A program made the translations under genes and the position numbers. Of a stretch of DNA of 64,000 nt, positions 50,401 through 59,265 are shown piece by piece. The DNA comes from a virus: positions 1 through 64,000 of the IMG/VR virus record IMGVR_UViG_3300008111_002402; one strand, 5' to 3'. The notes below the pieces were generated by a model. The model made no database searches. It was given only the letters and a program-made list of their open reading frames with translations, and was not told where the DNA came from. Position 1 is the first letter of the stretch. Every line of letters begins with the position of its first letter.

Positions 50401-53116
50401 ATATTCAGGTACATTTACCACTATCACAGAAAATAAATTTGCGTCAAAGGGTCGTGTCTGTGGTAATTTGTTACTAGGTAATTACATGGCAGGCGATTTA
50501 CGTTTGGATCCGCCACAAATCACATGGGTAGATACACAAGTTCGTCCTGATGTTCAAGTAAATTATAACGGCGTTAATGATGGATGGGAATTCAATACAA
50601 ACGCCTTCAAGTTACACTGGAACAGTTGGAAAACCATATGGCAAGGTGTTGAAACAACCAATCTTCCTGTATTGAGTGTCACTACAGTTGCAGGTTTGGT
50701 AGGTGTTCGTGGTAGTGAAGCGGCACCATTAATTTCAGATGTCACAAAAAACATCATTACATCAGGTAAACTCCCAGAAAACAATCTTAGAAATATTGGT
50801 GTTCGTGTATTAGACGTTTCTGTTGTCCCATACATTGAAAAGCAAATCATCACATTCACTGCAACAGGATTGAAACCCGGTACGGCTGTTCAGGCATATT
50901 TTGACGGCGAAGATGTCTCAGCACATTGCCGTTACTTTACATTGCCTACCGGTGTTACTGTAAATACAATACGTAATTTGTCAGAAGGCATATTGTCATC
51001 ACAATATACACCAAGTGCTTCGGCATACGGTGATCCATTAATTGTTGCAACCGATGGTACCTTAGTGGGACAATTCTTAATCCCTGCGAATACATTCCGC
51101 GTGGGAAATAAGGTGTTTAAATTAACAGATGCTTCAGAAACAACATCAGCGGCTGCACAATTACAATCATCAGGTGTCCCTAATATTGATGATGGTTCAA
51201 TTTCATCAACACGATTCCCAGCAATTCGTCAAGATGCTCTTTCTGAAACACAAAACAATGTTGTGAGTCGTTTGTTGTTGTCTAATCCATCAACATTCAA
51301 TCCCGCATCATTTGGCGATCCCATGGCACAGACCTTCATCATTGAAGGACATCCCGATGGTGTGTTCTTGAATAAGGTTGAATTGTTCTTCAAGAGAAAG
51401 TCATCAACCAAGAAGTTCACCATTCAAATCCGTGAAGTCATTAATGGATTCCCGGGCAATAAAATTGTACCGTTCAGTACCAAGACATTAAATGCGTCAG
51501 AAATTTCCGTCTCAGGTACTGCAAATACAGCAACCACATTTACATTTGAATCTCCGGTATATCTAAAGAACAACACAGAATATGCTCTTATGTTATTGCC
51601 TGAAAACAACACGACTGAATATGAAGTGTGGGTTTCTGAATTGGGTGAAAATTTAATAGGCACTAACGAACGTATCACACAACAACCTTATGTTGGTGTA
51701 TTGTTCATTCCTAATAATAACACCATCTGGACAGCATTAGAATCTGAAGATTTGAAATTCAAAATGTATTCTAGAAGTTTTGAAACAACACGTACCGTCA
51801 TTCTTGAATCTAAGCCCATTGATTACGTCACCATTTCACAAACAGGTACGTATGTTTTGAAACCAGGTGATGTTGTTCAAGTATTTGATGACACACAAAC
51901 AGTATTGCCCGGAACAATTCAAGTATCAGAAAATGATACCATTGCGGGTTCAAGTACAGACTTCACCGACCTATCAGTGGGTGACCAACTTCGTGTATTT
52001 GCACCTTCGACAACAACCAATTTTACAGGTACTATCAGTATAACAGGTACTGCTGTCACTGGTTCAGCCACAACATTCACCTCAGACCTACGTGTGGGTG
52101 ACATTCTATATCAAGATGATAACATCACTGTTATTGGAAAGGTGGCATCAATTCAATCTGACACAGCATTAACACTTGAAGCCTCAGGGTCAGGTACTAC
52201 ATTGAATTATCGAGCACGCGCTTTGTTAGGTACAGTAAAAGACATCATCTCTGATACAAGTTTAGTTCTTGAAAATGATGCAGTGAATATCACAGGAACA
52301 GGATTAACCTTCTATAAGGATGATACAACAGCTACAGGTTATGTCACGAAGGTGTATGGCACAACGGCTGAAATATTCATAACCTCAGGTAGTTTGGCAA
52401 CAAACGATACATTCACACGTGGTGCGTCTACATTCACCTTTGATAGTATTGATAACAAGCAAGCTACAGCACTTTCACCTAACTTAGGTATCTTGAGTTT
52501 AAATCCCTCAACACAAGTGAAATTATCATACACACTACTTGATACATCAAGTACATATTATCCCGGGTTAGGCGCATATATTACTGTGAACAATAATGAT
52601 ACTGTTGAGTTGCCTAAAGAATTCACAATTTATTCTCATTCAAACACAACAGGAAACATTCCTACATTGAAGATAAAGGCGGAATTATCAACCAATAATT
52701 CATTGTTAACACCTGTGTTAGACACACGAAAAATTTCTGTTCTAACATTGGCGAATGACATTGCCGCATCTGGTTCTTCAGATGCCGTGTATGTCACACG
52801 AACTGTAACATTGGATGGTGACGGCGCCGATGACTTGCGTGTATTCTTCGATATGATTCGTCCTGAACAATGTTCTGTAATTGTAGAAGCCAAGATGCAG
52901 AATGTAGAAGATGATAGACCGTTTGCTGATGTTGATTGGGTAACGTTGAATGAACAGGCTCCTGTTGTATATAATGGTAACATCTATCAGGAATATAGTT
53001 ACAGTGTGTCAGCTCCTTCATCATTTGCCAAGTTTGCTGTGAAAATTACAATGAACTCCACTGATAAGAGTAAAACTCCTCTCATTAAGAATCTCAGAGC
53101 AGTAGCGGTGATTTAA
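47408..53116 (+). CDS. Giant virion structural protein (DUF4815-type)
   Basis: 1,902 residues, the largest protein in the window. The start SPYYDDFDVEKNFHRVLFKPGYAVQARELTQLQTILQNQIQRFGDHVFKDGS is the DUF4815 signature of large baseplate-associated proteins in marine T4-like phages. Middle DIRDVIDFRPTVELRSGY and LEQRVNRLEYYTALSI (short helix) are shared by that group. The C-terminal half is Thr/Ser/Gly-rich beta structure that may bind carbohydrates or carry fibres. It starts 6 bases after the gp8-like stop and shares one base with the next gene. Confidence 0.7.
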   Translation: MAINLGTSPYYDDFDVEKNFHRVLFKPGYAVQARELTQLQTILQNQIQRFGDHVFKDGSVVVGCAETFQFNVPFVKVKNTDSAGITIGSSAYELYKTTLVNAVVSNELGVSAKIVRVDEDSTGQRVLYLNYQSSFYDETAQELITVFAEDEALTVVDSTGITQSFRFSVSSSSATGVGSLYTIDDGIVYVDGTFVRHNSQTKVLSFYSSTPTKNIGFRIITSTVTSNDDVSLLDPAAGSYNYAAPGGDRYKLTTQLESYEITTTPDQGFHLLFLVEEGKVKRAFNKPQYSELQRVLAQRTYDESGNYVVTGLNVNVREHLKTSTNNGKYTVETIGDASKLVYGVEPGKAYVEGFDTELKSTDYLAVDKATDTLLVDEQQIPTLFGNYVYVKSVTGSWSLAENNATLNLRDGSSVLIATAKFRLLRFYRDVTGTGSSKFYKLYLYGITLEAGKTVDDLTTIRNITTTNSSATVAITPGDDLGSVTQTGFKLHEGTYNSLLFPTGSQAVVQYENDTDYFFWKYLGEYTFNGSGNGSIAVSGVGQTLAGTSSSFKDDFIVVEPVGASYNLAEITGYTPTNTTSGTLAVAVGDAGANRKVYARVRQGNGAPIDLTLDTTFLAVDGSTLTSTSATNLAAGRIYLGVSHALQLVSVHIADDTEAYPSTESGLSAWSNVTSEFTLYENSNDNVYNTSYVQYTGAEDLTEKKIVLKLKNFTRSSTLGYLNRNSYQSALIDFDPTTLDYNKQIFTYELPVYTSESTGITYDIRDVIDFRPTVELRSGYSGQTYVDAKNNNMNASHNVPITTLDTTNGITIPDPDSTLTASFTINLPRKDKVVLTRDGEFKVITGVSALNPQTPADAINAMTLAVIELAPYPSLSTFASRVYDREDYASIVRLVDNRRYTMRDIGELEQRVNRLEYYTALSIAENRAANMLITDDSGNAMVKKGILVDAFDGHDIGNVFDADYYASIDTKNKILRAPFALNNIELHLPSDESEVITTGYSGTFTTITENKFASKGRVCGNLLLGNYMAGDLRLDPPQITWVDTQVRPDVQVNYNGVNDGWEFNTNAFKLHWNSWKTIWQGVETTNLPVLSVTTVAGLVGVRGSEAAPLISDVTKNIITSGKLPENNLRNIGVRVLDVSVVPYIEKQIITFTATGLKPGTAVQAYFDGEDVSAHCRYFTLPTGVTVNTIRNLSEGILSSQYTPSASAYGDPLIVATDGTLVGQFLIPANTFRVGNKVFKLTDASETTSAAAQLQSSGVPNIDDGSISSTRFPAIRQDALSETQNNVVSRLLLSNPSTFNPASFGDPMAQTFIIEGHPDGVFLNKVELFFKRKSSTKKFTIQIREVINGFPGNKIVPFSTKTLNASEISVSGTANTATTFTFESPVYLKNNTEYALMLLPENNTTEYEVWVSELGENLIGTNERITQQPYVGVLFIPNNNTIWTALESEDLKFKMYSRSFETTRTVILESKPIDYVTISQTGTYVLKPGDVVQVFDDTQTVLPGTIQVSENDTIAGSSTDFTDLSVGDQLRVFAPSTTTNFTGTISITGTAVTGSATTFTSDLRVGDILYQDDNITVIGKVASIQSDTALTLEASGSGTTLNYRARALLGTVKDIISDTSLVLENDAVNITGTGLTFYKDDTTATGYVTKVYGTTAEIFITSGSLATNDTFTRGASTFTFDSIDNKQATALSPNLGILSLNPSTQVKLSYTLLDTSSTYYPGLGAYITVNNNDTVELPKEFTIYSHSNTTGNIPTLKIKAELSTNNSLLTPVLDTRKISVLTLANDIAASGSSDAVYVTRTVTLDGDGADDLRVFFDMIRPEQCSVIVEAKMQNVEDDRPFADVDWVTLNEQAPVVYNGNIYQEYSYSVSAPSSFAKFAVKITMNSTDKSKTPLIKNLRAVAVI

Positions 53117-53307
53117 TGGAAACGCCATTTGTACGTGATAAGCATTCCAAGGCACTTATAAATACTGACACAACAGTTATTTTTGCTCGGCGTCAAGAAA
53201 AGCGTCAAGTGCAGAAGATATCCGAGCTTCAAGAAGAAATTACTGAAGTCAAAAACGACTTATTAGAAATAAAACAATTATTACAATCAATAATCAACAG
53301 AGGATAA
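53116..53307 (+). CDS. Small coiled-coil virion-region protein
   Basis: A 63-residue protein with N-terminal DTTVIFARRQEKRQVQKI and a heptad-like helix ISELQEEITEVKNDLLEIKQLL. Similar small proteins stand between the DUF4815 protein and the fibres in related phages. A TATAAATA box lies within the coding region. Function unknown. Confidence 0.6.
   Translation: METPFVRDKHSKALINTDTTVIFARRQEKRQVQKISELQEEITEVKNDLLEIKQLLQSIINRG
53157..53164 (+). promoter_or_regulatory. T4-type late promoter inside the small coiled-coil gene
   Basis: Perfect TATAAATA on the coding strand; predicted +1 at 53170 would feed the tail fibre genes from 53311 onward. Confidence 0.6.
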
Positions 53308-53310
53308 CTT

Positions 53311-54261
53311 ATGGCTACTTTAACGCTTCGCCAAACAGCCCCAGCAGCAGGAACAAACAAAGGTGCCCCACTTACTAATGCAGAAGTTGACGCCAACTTC
53401 AACAGTTTAGATGTTGCCAAATTGGAAAAATCAGGCGGCACAATGACGGGAACTTTAGTTCTTGTAACAGGAACAACAACCATTGCTCCTGTAAAACTTG
53501 TGTCTGGCACAAACTTAACAACTCCACAAGCAGGTGCCGTCGAATTTAACGGCACGAACTTGTTTTTCACCCCAAGTTCAACACGCAAAACTGTCGCCTT
53601 CACTGATAGTAACATCACAGGCACATCGGCAGGTTGGACAACTGGTCGCACCGTGACATTCGCCACAGGCGATGTAACAGGTAACTTCACCATTGATGGT
53701 TCTGCAAACGTATCAAACGTAGCGTTAACAATTGCCGCCAACTCAGTTGCTTTAGGCACCGATACTACAGGTGATTATGTCGCATCATTAGTGGCAGGCA
53801 CAGGTGTTACATTAACAAATAATAGTGGTGAGAGTGCCACACCCACTGTTGCCATTGGTCAAGCCGTAGGAACAGCAAGTAACGTGACATTTGGAAGTAT
53901 CAATGTGGGCTCAGCAACAGGTGCTGCCACAGGACAAATCAAGGCATCAGGTGACATCATTGCCTTCTCATCCTCAGATGCAGGATTAAAGACAGATGTT
54001 GCAGTTATTTCTGATGCTCTCACAAAGGTGAAGGCACTTCGCGGTGTCACATATACTTGGAATGAAGAAGCTAATGCATTAGGATTACATGGGGCAGATA
54101 CAGGTGTTATTGCACAAGACGTTGCCGGTGTACTACCTGAAGTTGTAACAACCCGTGAAAGTGGTCACATGGCTGTGAAGTATGAAAAGATGATTGGGTT
54201 GTTGATTGAAGCCATTAAGGAATTGGATGATAAGTTAAGTAAGTGCAACTGCACTAAGTAA
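53311..54261 (+). CDS. Tail fibre with S74 intramolecular chaperone domain
   Basis: A 316-residue fibre protein. N terminus ATLTLRQTAPAAGTNKGAPLTNAEVDANFNSLD is a common fibre start; the middle is Thr/Gly-rich beta structure. Residues about 225-310 form the endosialidase-type chaperone (peptidase S74): SSDAGLKTDVAVISDALTKVKALRGVTYTWNE and GVIAQDVAGVLPEVV, MAVKYEKMIGLLIEAIKEL. This domain trimerises the fibre and usually cuts itself off. Confidence 0.82.
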   Translation: MATLTLRQTAPAAGTNKGAPLTNAEVDANFNSLDVAKLEKSGGTMTGTLVLVTGTTTIAPVKLVSGTNLTTPQAGAVEFNGTNLFFTPSSTRKTVAFTDSNITGTSAGWTTGRTVTFATGDVTGNFTIDGSANVSNVALTIAANSVALGTDTTGDYVASLVAGTGVTLTNNSGESATPTVAIGQAVGTASNVTFGSINVGSATGAATGQIKASGDIIAFSSSDAGLKTDVAVISDALTKVKALRGVTYTWNEEANALGLHGADTGVIAQDVAGVLPEVVTTRESGHMAVKYEKMIGLLIEAIKELDDKLSKCNCTK

Positions 54262-54282
54262 TAACACAGGAGAACATAGACA

Positions 54283-55611
54283 ATGGCCATCGTATCCAGC
54301 GGGCAAATTTCAATTAAAGATGTAGGCGACGAAAAGGGATTGCCGTCAAGTGAACTATCCCTTCAGTCATTGTCTACAAACAATGTTAACACATTGGATC
54401 CTTCTCCTAAGGTGCCTGCTAACACTTCGGGTGCGGTAGGTAATTATCCTGACGGTTCAACACCTCATGCTATCAGTGAGTTTTTTGCCTATAATCATAA
54501 TTTTACTACTACAACTACCGCGGCACCAACAACTACAACATCCACATCAACAACTACCGCGGCACCAACAACTACAACATCCACATCAACAACTACCGCG
54601 GCACCAACAACTACAACATCCACATCAACAACTACCGCGGCACCAACAACATCTACAACATCTACAACATCTACAACAGAACCACCAACAACGACGACAT
54701 CAACAACAGAACCACCAACAACGACGACATCTACATCTACAACATCTACAACATCTACAACATCTACAACATCTACATCAACAACATCAACTACATCAAC
54801 AACCACAGCGGCGCTCGGTGATTGTTGGACCGTATACAACACTTCACCATTCAACAATCAACAAACCTATGTGTTCGACTATATACCCTATGGTAGTGCT
54901 GGATATATACAAGGATCATTGGATTTCGGCCAATTTGTTAATTTATGTGTAGCACCAGGTACGTTGATTGTAGATGTAAGCGGACAAGGTGGATCTACAT
55001 CAGGTGGATTTGGAGTATGTACCAACGACTCTCAATGTTCAGGCTCACCCCCAGCAACAACTACTACAACTACAACAGCAGCCACAACTACTACAACAGC
55101 AGCCACAACTACTACAACAGCAGTCTGTTATAGTTCAACATTGGGACTTTCAGGTGTTCAAGGAAGTATATCTGGAGCCTGTTCAGCCGCAGCACAATTC
55201 ACATATTATGTGGGTGGAACCAAGTTGTATACTGACTCGGGATGTGGCACGTTTGCAGACGCCGGTTATTATGGCGATGGAGGTGGGGTATACTATCAAG
55301 TAACAGGCGCAGGTAACTTGACAGGCCCAACATCGTGCCCAGGCGGAACAACGACAACAACTGCAGCTCCCACAACAACTACAACAGCAGCTCCCACAAC
55401 AACTACAACAGCAGCAGCAACAACAACTACAACAGCAGCAGCAACAACAACAACGACAACATGTGTCGTGGGTTGTTTACCTGGCACATCAACATGTATA
55501 GGTGACGCTGCTGTATGTGACCTTCAAAATGACGATTGCACAATCACATATGGATATTTGGTACAAAACTGTGATCCTGGCTGTTGTTCAGGTGGTGCAT
55601 GTATCTGCTAA
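54283..55611 (+). CDS. Thr-rich mucin-like adhesin with Cys-rich domains
   Basis: A 442-residue probable fibre or adhesin. The N-terminal 75 residues (SSGQISIKDVG...PHAISEFFAYNHN) are a virion-attachment type module also seen at 63349. Then about 110 residues are almost only Thr, Ser, Ala and Pro. Three Cys-containing domains follow, starting near residues 185, 284 and 397 and separated by further Thr/Ala/Pro linkers. The last has twelve cysteines in about 50 residues (CVVGC...CC...CIC). Such linkers resemble O-glycosylated mucin domains; a glycosyltransferase cassette starts 30 bases downstream. Confidence 0.7.
   Translation: MAIVSSGQISIKDVGDEKGLPSSELSLQSLSTNNVNTLDPSPKVPANTSGAVGNYPDGSTPHAISEFFAYNHNFTTTTTAAPTTTTSTSTTTAAPTTTTSTSTTTAAPTTTTSTSTTTAAPTTSTTSTTSTTEPPTTTTSTTEPPTTTTSTSTTSTTSTTSTTSTSTTSTTSTTTAALGDCWTVYNTSPFNNQQTYVFDYIPYGSAGYIQGSLDFGQFVNLCVAPGTLIVDVSGQGGSTSGGFGVCTNDSQCSGSPPATTTTTTTAATTTTTAATTTTTAVCYSSTLGLSGVQGSISGACSAAAQFTYYVGGTKLYTDSGCGTFADAGYYGDGGGVYYQVTGAGNLTGPTSCPGGTTTTTAAPTTTTTAAPTTTTTAAATTTTTAAATTTTTTCVVGCLPGTSTCIGDAAVCDLQNDDCTITYGYLVQNCDPGCCSGGACIC
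54514..54650 (+). repeat. 39-bp tandem repeat coding Thr-rich linker
   Basis: Three identical 39-base units start at 54514, 54553 and 54592 (ACTACCGCGGCACCAACAAC...), encoding TTAAPTTTTSTST, with a fourth copy broken after 20 bases at 54650. Related shorter repeats (ACATCTACA, and GAACCACCAACAACGACG twice) continue to about 54800, and similar units recur at 55050-55122 and 55355-55462. Likely to expand and contract. Confidence 0.9.
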
Positions 55612-55640
55612 ATCATTAACAACAAGGTGATATTTACTTT

Positions 55641-56591
55641 ATGAAAAACTTACGTTATATATCAGCCCAACCTGCCATTGATTATTACACATGGCAGGTT
55701 GAGGTTATGATACACAATTTTTTAAAAAATGGTTTAAATCCAAACAATATAGATATTGTATGTTCCATTAAAAACAATCATATCCCTGATGCTTGGATTA
55801 AATTAGCTAATCACTATAACACGGTTCGATTCTTTTTTTATAATGATGACAGAGAAAATTCGGTATATATTTCTTCAATTCGTCCACACATTCTACAAAA
55901 ACATTTTGAGAAGCATCCTTATTTAAAAGATGAAGCCATTATGTATCATGATTGCGATATCATTCTCACGAAGCCCCCACAATGGGACCATTTAGTGCAT
56001 GACGATGTTTGGTATTTAAGTGACACGCGCTATTACATTGGAGCAGAATATATTAAAAGCAAAAAATGTGGTGTGTACGAACGCATGTGTGAAATTGTAG
56101 GTATAAGTGAAGATGTTCCGGTACAATATGAGATGCACAGTGGAGGTGCTCAATATCTCATGAAAAACATTGATGCTGCTTTTTGGAAAAAGGTGTATGA
56201 GGATTCTGAAAAATTGTATCAATTTTTTCTTGACCATCTGAAAGCATTTCCTCAAACCGATAAATATCACCCCATACAAAAATGGACTGCTGATATGTGG
56301 GCAGTTTTATGGAATGGTTGGTATTTTGGACATGATACCAAAGTGGTGGACGAATTAGAGTTCACATGGCCTATGCACGGTCTTGACTTTTGGGAGAAAT
56401 GTACTATCATGCATAATGCGGGAGTTACAGGAGAAACAGCAGATAAGGACAGAACTTTTTTTAAGGGTAAGTATGTTGACGGAAAATTACCGTATAATAA
56501 TATTACTCTTGAAAATTATAACGAAAAGATGTGTACATATAAGTATGTACAAGAAATTCTTGAAACCGCTAAAACGAGTTGTTTACTATGA
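55641..56591 (+). CDS. Glycosyltransferase-like protein (GT-A, DxD)
   Basis: A 316-residue protein with a GT-A-type start (RYISAQPAIDYYTWQVEVMIHNFL), the nucleotide-sugar motif YHDCDIIL (D104-x-D106), and later HSGGAQYLMKNI and WTADMWAVLWNGW where acceptor-binding residues are expected. It is AT-rich compared with the flanking fibre genes, like other imported accessory genes here. AAGGTGA precedes the ATG. First of three glycosyltransferases placed directly after the Thr-rich adhesin; its substrate may be that protein, the host surface, or phage DNA. Confidence 0.6.
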   Translation: MKNLRYISAQPAIDYYTWQVEVMIHNFLKNGLNPNNIDIVCSIKNNHIPDAWIKLANHYNTVRFFFYNDDRENSVYISSIRPHILQKHFEKHPYLKDEAIMYHDCDIILTKPPQWDHLVHDDVWYLSDTRYYIGAEYIKSKKCGVYERMCEIVGISEDVPVQYEMHSGGAQYLMKNIDAAFWKKVYEDSEKLYQFFLDHLKAFPQTDKYHPIQKWTADMWAVLWNGWYFGHDTKVVDELEFTWPMHGLDFWEKCTIMHNAGVTGETADKDRTFFKGKYVDGKLPYNNITLENYNEKMCTYKYVQEILETAKTSCLL

Positions 56592-57157
56592 GATATGATT
56601 TTGTTGAAATAGGCACATGCGACTACCACACGTTATTAGAAGGGTGTACACCTGAACAAATAGGTTTGTCAGTCGAACCTGTAAAAACATATCTAGACCG
56701 ATTACCCGATAAACCTAATGTAACTAAGATAAACGTTGCTATATCAGCAGAAAACAACATAGTAGATTTATTTTGGGTTGAACCCGAAAATCAAGAAAAG
56801 TATAATTTAGGTTTCACAAAAGGTTGGGCCACTATAATTAAACCCCACCGAGGTCATTCTGAAGCAAAAAAGATGTTAGAGACAGGAATGTTAACTAACC
56901 ATAAAATAGAAGCCATCACATGGTCTACCCTTGTGGAACGTTATCAAATCGAATCTGTGGATTTAGTTAAGATAGACACAGAGGGTCATGATTGTGTAGT
57001 TGTTAACAGTATACTTGATTCTTCTGTTCATCCAATACAAATAGAGTTTGAAATAACACATTGCTTAAAAGAAGAATTGGCTCAGACATATTCACGCCTT
57101 CAAAAAAATAGATATACATTAATTATAGAAGGTGAAGATGCCGTATGGAGAAGATGA
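56588..57157 (+). CDS. FkbM-family methyltransferase
   Basis: A 189-residue SAM-dependent methyltransferase of the FkbM type, marked by DFVEIGTCD at the N terminus and the hallmark VDLVKIDTEGHDCVVVNSIL near residue 125. These enzymes O-methylate sugars or small molecules. The ATG at 56588 overlaps the previous stop (ATGA); a TTG three codons upstream is less likely. It sits between glycosyltransferases, so methylation of a glycan is the natural reading. Confidence 0.75.
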   Translation: MRYDFVEIGTCDYHTLLEGCTPEQIGLSVEPVKTYLDRLPDKPNVTKINVAISAENNIVDLFWVEPENQEKYNLGFTKGWATIIKPHRGHSEAKKMLETGMLTNHKIEAITWSTLVERYQIESVDLVKIDTEGHDCVVVNSILDSSVHPIQIEFEITHCLKEELAQTYSRLQKNRYTLIIEGEDAVWRR

Positions 57158-57784
57158 ATGATACCAAAAATAATTCATCAAATATGGGTAGGGGATTTTA
57201 AATTACCCAAGCGAGAACAGAAACTAGCAAATGAAATAAAAGAGATGCACTCGGATTACGAATATATTTTCTGGTCTTCGCCCCCACCATTATCTAAAAA
57301 TATTCAAAATTGGTATGACAAATTCTACTCAATAAAAAACTATGCTTTTTGTGCAGACTTGTTACGTATTTGGGCTGTTAAAGAATTTGGAGGATTCTAC
57401 TTGGATATTGATTTTAAACCGGTGAATTCATTGGACGATTTTTTAAATTATGATGGGGTATTTTTATACCACAACGAAGGCGACTTAACTATTCCAAATA
57501 ATGTATTTGGTGCAAAAAAAGATTTAGATGTTCTAGAATACTGTACACAACAAATAAATGATAGCAATAATTGGTATGGGCCTAGTTGGTTTGGTAGTGT
57601 TGTTAAATCTTCTTTAGGGTATAGTTATGAAACCACACACGAAGTTATTAAAAACAAGATGAGGGAAAAGAATATAGAATATTTTGTGTACGGAGAATTT
57701 GAAAATAAATATGCAAAACATTTATCATTGTACAGTTGGTCGCCTGAAATTTGGAATAGATTAAATAACCAGGAACAGTTATGA
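57158..57784 (+). CDS. Glycosyltransferase (GT32, DXD sugar-binding family)
   Basis: A 208-residue protein with the GT32 landmarks IPKIIHQIWVGDF at the start, AFCADLLRIWAVKEFGGFYLDIDFKPV (DxD in LDID) in the middle and GPSWFGSVV later. Related to capsule and mannosyl transferases. It begins immediately after the FkbM stop and overlaps the next gene by 4 bases (ATGA). Confidence 0.78.
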   Translation: MIPKIIHQIWVGDFKLPKREQKLANEIKEMHSDYEYIFWSSPPPLSKNIQNWYDKFYSIKNYAFCADLLRIWAVKEFGGFYLDIDFKPVNSLDDFLNYDGVFLYHNEGDLTIPNNVFGAKKDLDVLEYCTQQINDSNNWYGPSWFGSVVKSSLGYSYETTHEVIKNKMREKNIEYFVYGEFENKYAKHLSLYSWSPEIWNRLNNQEQL

Positions 57785-58566
57785 AAAAAGTTAGTTTTGT
57801 CTGTACATCATTTAGAAGATATACATGTGTCAATAGAATCATTGCGCAGTTTAATGCACAAACATACCCAAACAAAGAACTGATTATCCTAAATACAGAT
57901 ATGGAATATCCTATGTCATTGGGATTTTCTGATGACCGTATTGTATTAATAAACAATAACACTGATATGCAAACAGGTCTTCCGTATACTAATCGAGGAC
58001 AAATTTGTCGTGATGCAGTAATCTACGCCACAGGTGATTATTTCATGTTGGCTGATGATGACGACATTTACCTACCTTGGCATATTCAACAAGCTGTAGA
58101 TAAAATAGAAGAAGTGGGTACAGATGCATGGAAACCTCAAAAAAGTTTCTTTGCCACTCAACATAAATTAGAACTTACACAAAATACATTGGAAGCAAGT
58201 GTTATTGTGAAAATGCCTCGGATTCGACAAATTGGATTTCGCTCAGACATCACAGGATATGAGGGATTGAGTTGGTATACTAAATTACGCGATGAAAAAC
58301 AATTAGATGAACATTACACACACTACGTTCCCTCATATTGTTTCAATTGGTCAGACCCACATGAAATAGCAGGACATAAACAAAGTGGAAATATTAATGA
58401 CCCCAATAATTTTGAACAACATAAAGCAGCATCACAAGATTATGCAAAAGAACCTTTACGTAATGACATGAACCTCACCGACGTATATGAAAAATATTAC
58501 GTCTTTTTACGAAATAATAGTGAACTATTTCCTAGTGATTTAATCCTTAAATATGTGAAAGAATAA
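57781..58566 (+). CDS. Glycosyltransferase family 2-like protein
   Basis: A 261-residue GT-A enzyme: KKVSFVCTSFRRYTCVNRIIAQFNAQTYPNKELIILNTDM is the GT2 start, RGQICRDAVIYATGDYFMLADDDDIYLPWHI carries the acidic metal site. The acceptor half has ITGYEGLSWYTKLRDEKQ. Third glycosyltransferase in the cassette; coupled to its neighbours by a 4-base and a 1-base overlap. Confidence 0.8.
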   Translation: MKKVSFVCTSFRRYTCVNRIIAQFNAQTYPNKELIILNTDMEYPMSLGFSDDRIVLINNNTDMQTGLPYTNRGQICRDAVIYATGDYFMLADDDDIYLPWHIQQAVDKIEEVGTDAWKPQKSFFATQHKLELTQNTLEASVIVKMPRIRQIGFRSDITGYEGLSWYTKLRDEKQLDEHYTHYVPSYCFNWSDPHEIAGHKQSGNINDPNNFEQHKAASQDYAKEPLRNDMNLTDVYEKYYVFLRNNSELFPSDLILKYVKE

Positions 58567-59234
58567 TGCAACCAAACACATTTCCTGATGTAGCCAACAT
58601 CATTGATACATCGTCTGTGCCCATTTTAATACTTGTGATATCTGAAGGGTGTGAAAATGGATTAAAACCAGAACAGCAGCAGTTAGAACAAAAGCTACAA
58701 GAACATCCTACACCTGTGGTATATTACACCATGTGTATCCCAGAACATCTCATGGGATTTCCTCGTGCCCAAACTCCCACATTATACTATTTTCTTCCGA
58801 AAAATCAAACTCCTGTGTTCTGGCGATTTGCCATATTCAATAACACATTGAATGATGATTTAAACATCATCACAAAAATGATGACAGGATTGACATATGA
58901 ACAAGCTCGTTTCACACCTGAAGAACAAGAAACCATTTTAAAGGTTGATTATTTTTTAGAACAGGAGAAGGAAACCCTTCATAAGTTTCCTTCAGTATTT
59001 CAACAGGCACGGAATCTTGCCAAAGAAATGTGGAAAACAGGAAAAAACGCCGCAAAAGGATTGCCTGTCATTGTTCCTACTGAAGTGGGATTTGAACGTA
59101 TGAATATTTGTCAGTCATGTGACAAGTTGGAAAAAGATGCATTTCGCTGTACTGAGTGTGGTTGTTTCATGAAAACCAAGACTCAACTCGCCTCAGCGTC
59201 ATGTCCATTAAATAAATGGGCACCGCATGTATAA
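58566..59234 (+). CDS. Hypothetical protein with C-terminal zinc ribbon
   Basis: A 222-residue protein. The first 90 residues alternate strands and helices (VPILILVISEGCENGL, PTPVVYYTMCI, TPTLYYFLPKNQTPVFWRF), suggesting a thioredoxin-like fold without an obvious CxxC. The last 45 residues are a zinc ribbon: ICQSCDK ... FRCTECGCFMKTKTQL ... SCPLNKW, with Cys pairs spaced as in phage proteins of unknown function found near the fibre genes. A late promoter overlaps its final codons. Confidence 0.6.
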   Translation: MQPNTFPDVANIIDTSSVPILILVISEGCENGLKPEQQQLEQKLQEHPTPVVYYTMCIPEHLMGFPRAQTPTLYYFLPKNQTPVFWRFAIFNNTLNDDLNIITKMMTGLTYEQARFTPEEQETILKVDYFLEQEKETLHKFPSVFQQARNLAKEMWKTGKNAAKGLPVIVPTEVGFERMNICQSCDKLEKDAFRCTECGCFMKTKTQLASASCPLNKWAPHV

Positions 59235-59237
59235 ATA
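59230..59237 (+). promoter_or_regulatory. T4-type late promoter
   Basis: Perfect TATAAATA; predicted +1 at 59243 leaves a 23-base leader with AGGA before the ATG at 59266. Confidence 0.72.
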
Positions 59238-59265
59238 CTATAGAACGATTAATTAGGATTTCTCA

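Noticed and set aside
54511-54800. CRISPR-like direct repeats
   Set aside because: The units are contiguous, without unique spacers, stay in frame, and code the Thr-rich linker.
54495-54857. A minus-strand protein rich in Val and Asp
   Set aside because: It is the reverse complement of the Thr-codon repeats of the adhesin gene; low complexity and no ribosome site. The similar minus frame at 55296-55487 is rejected for the same reason.
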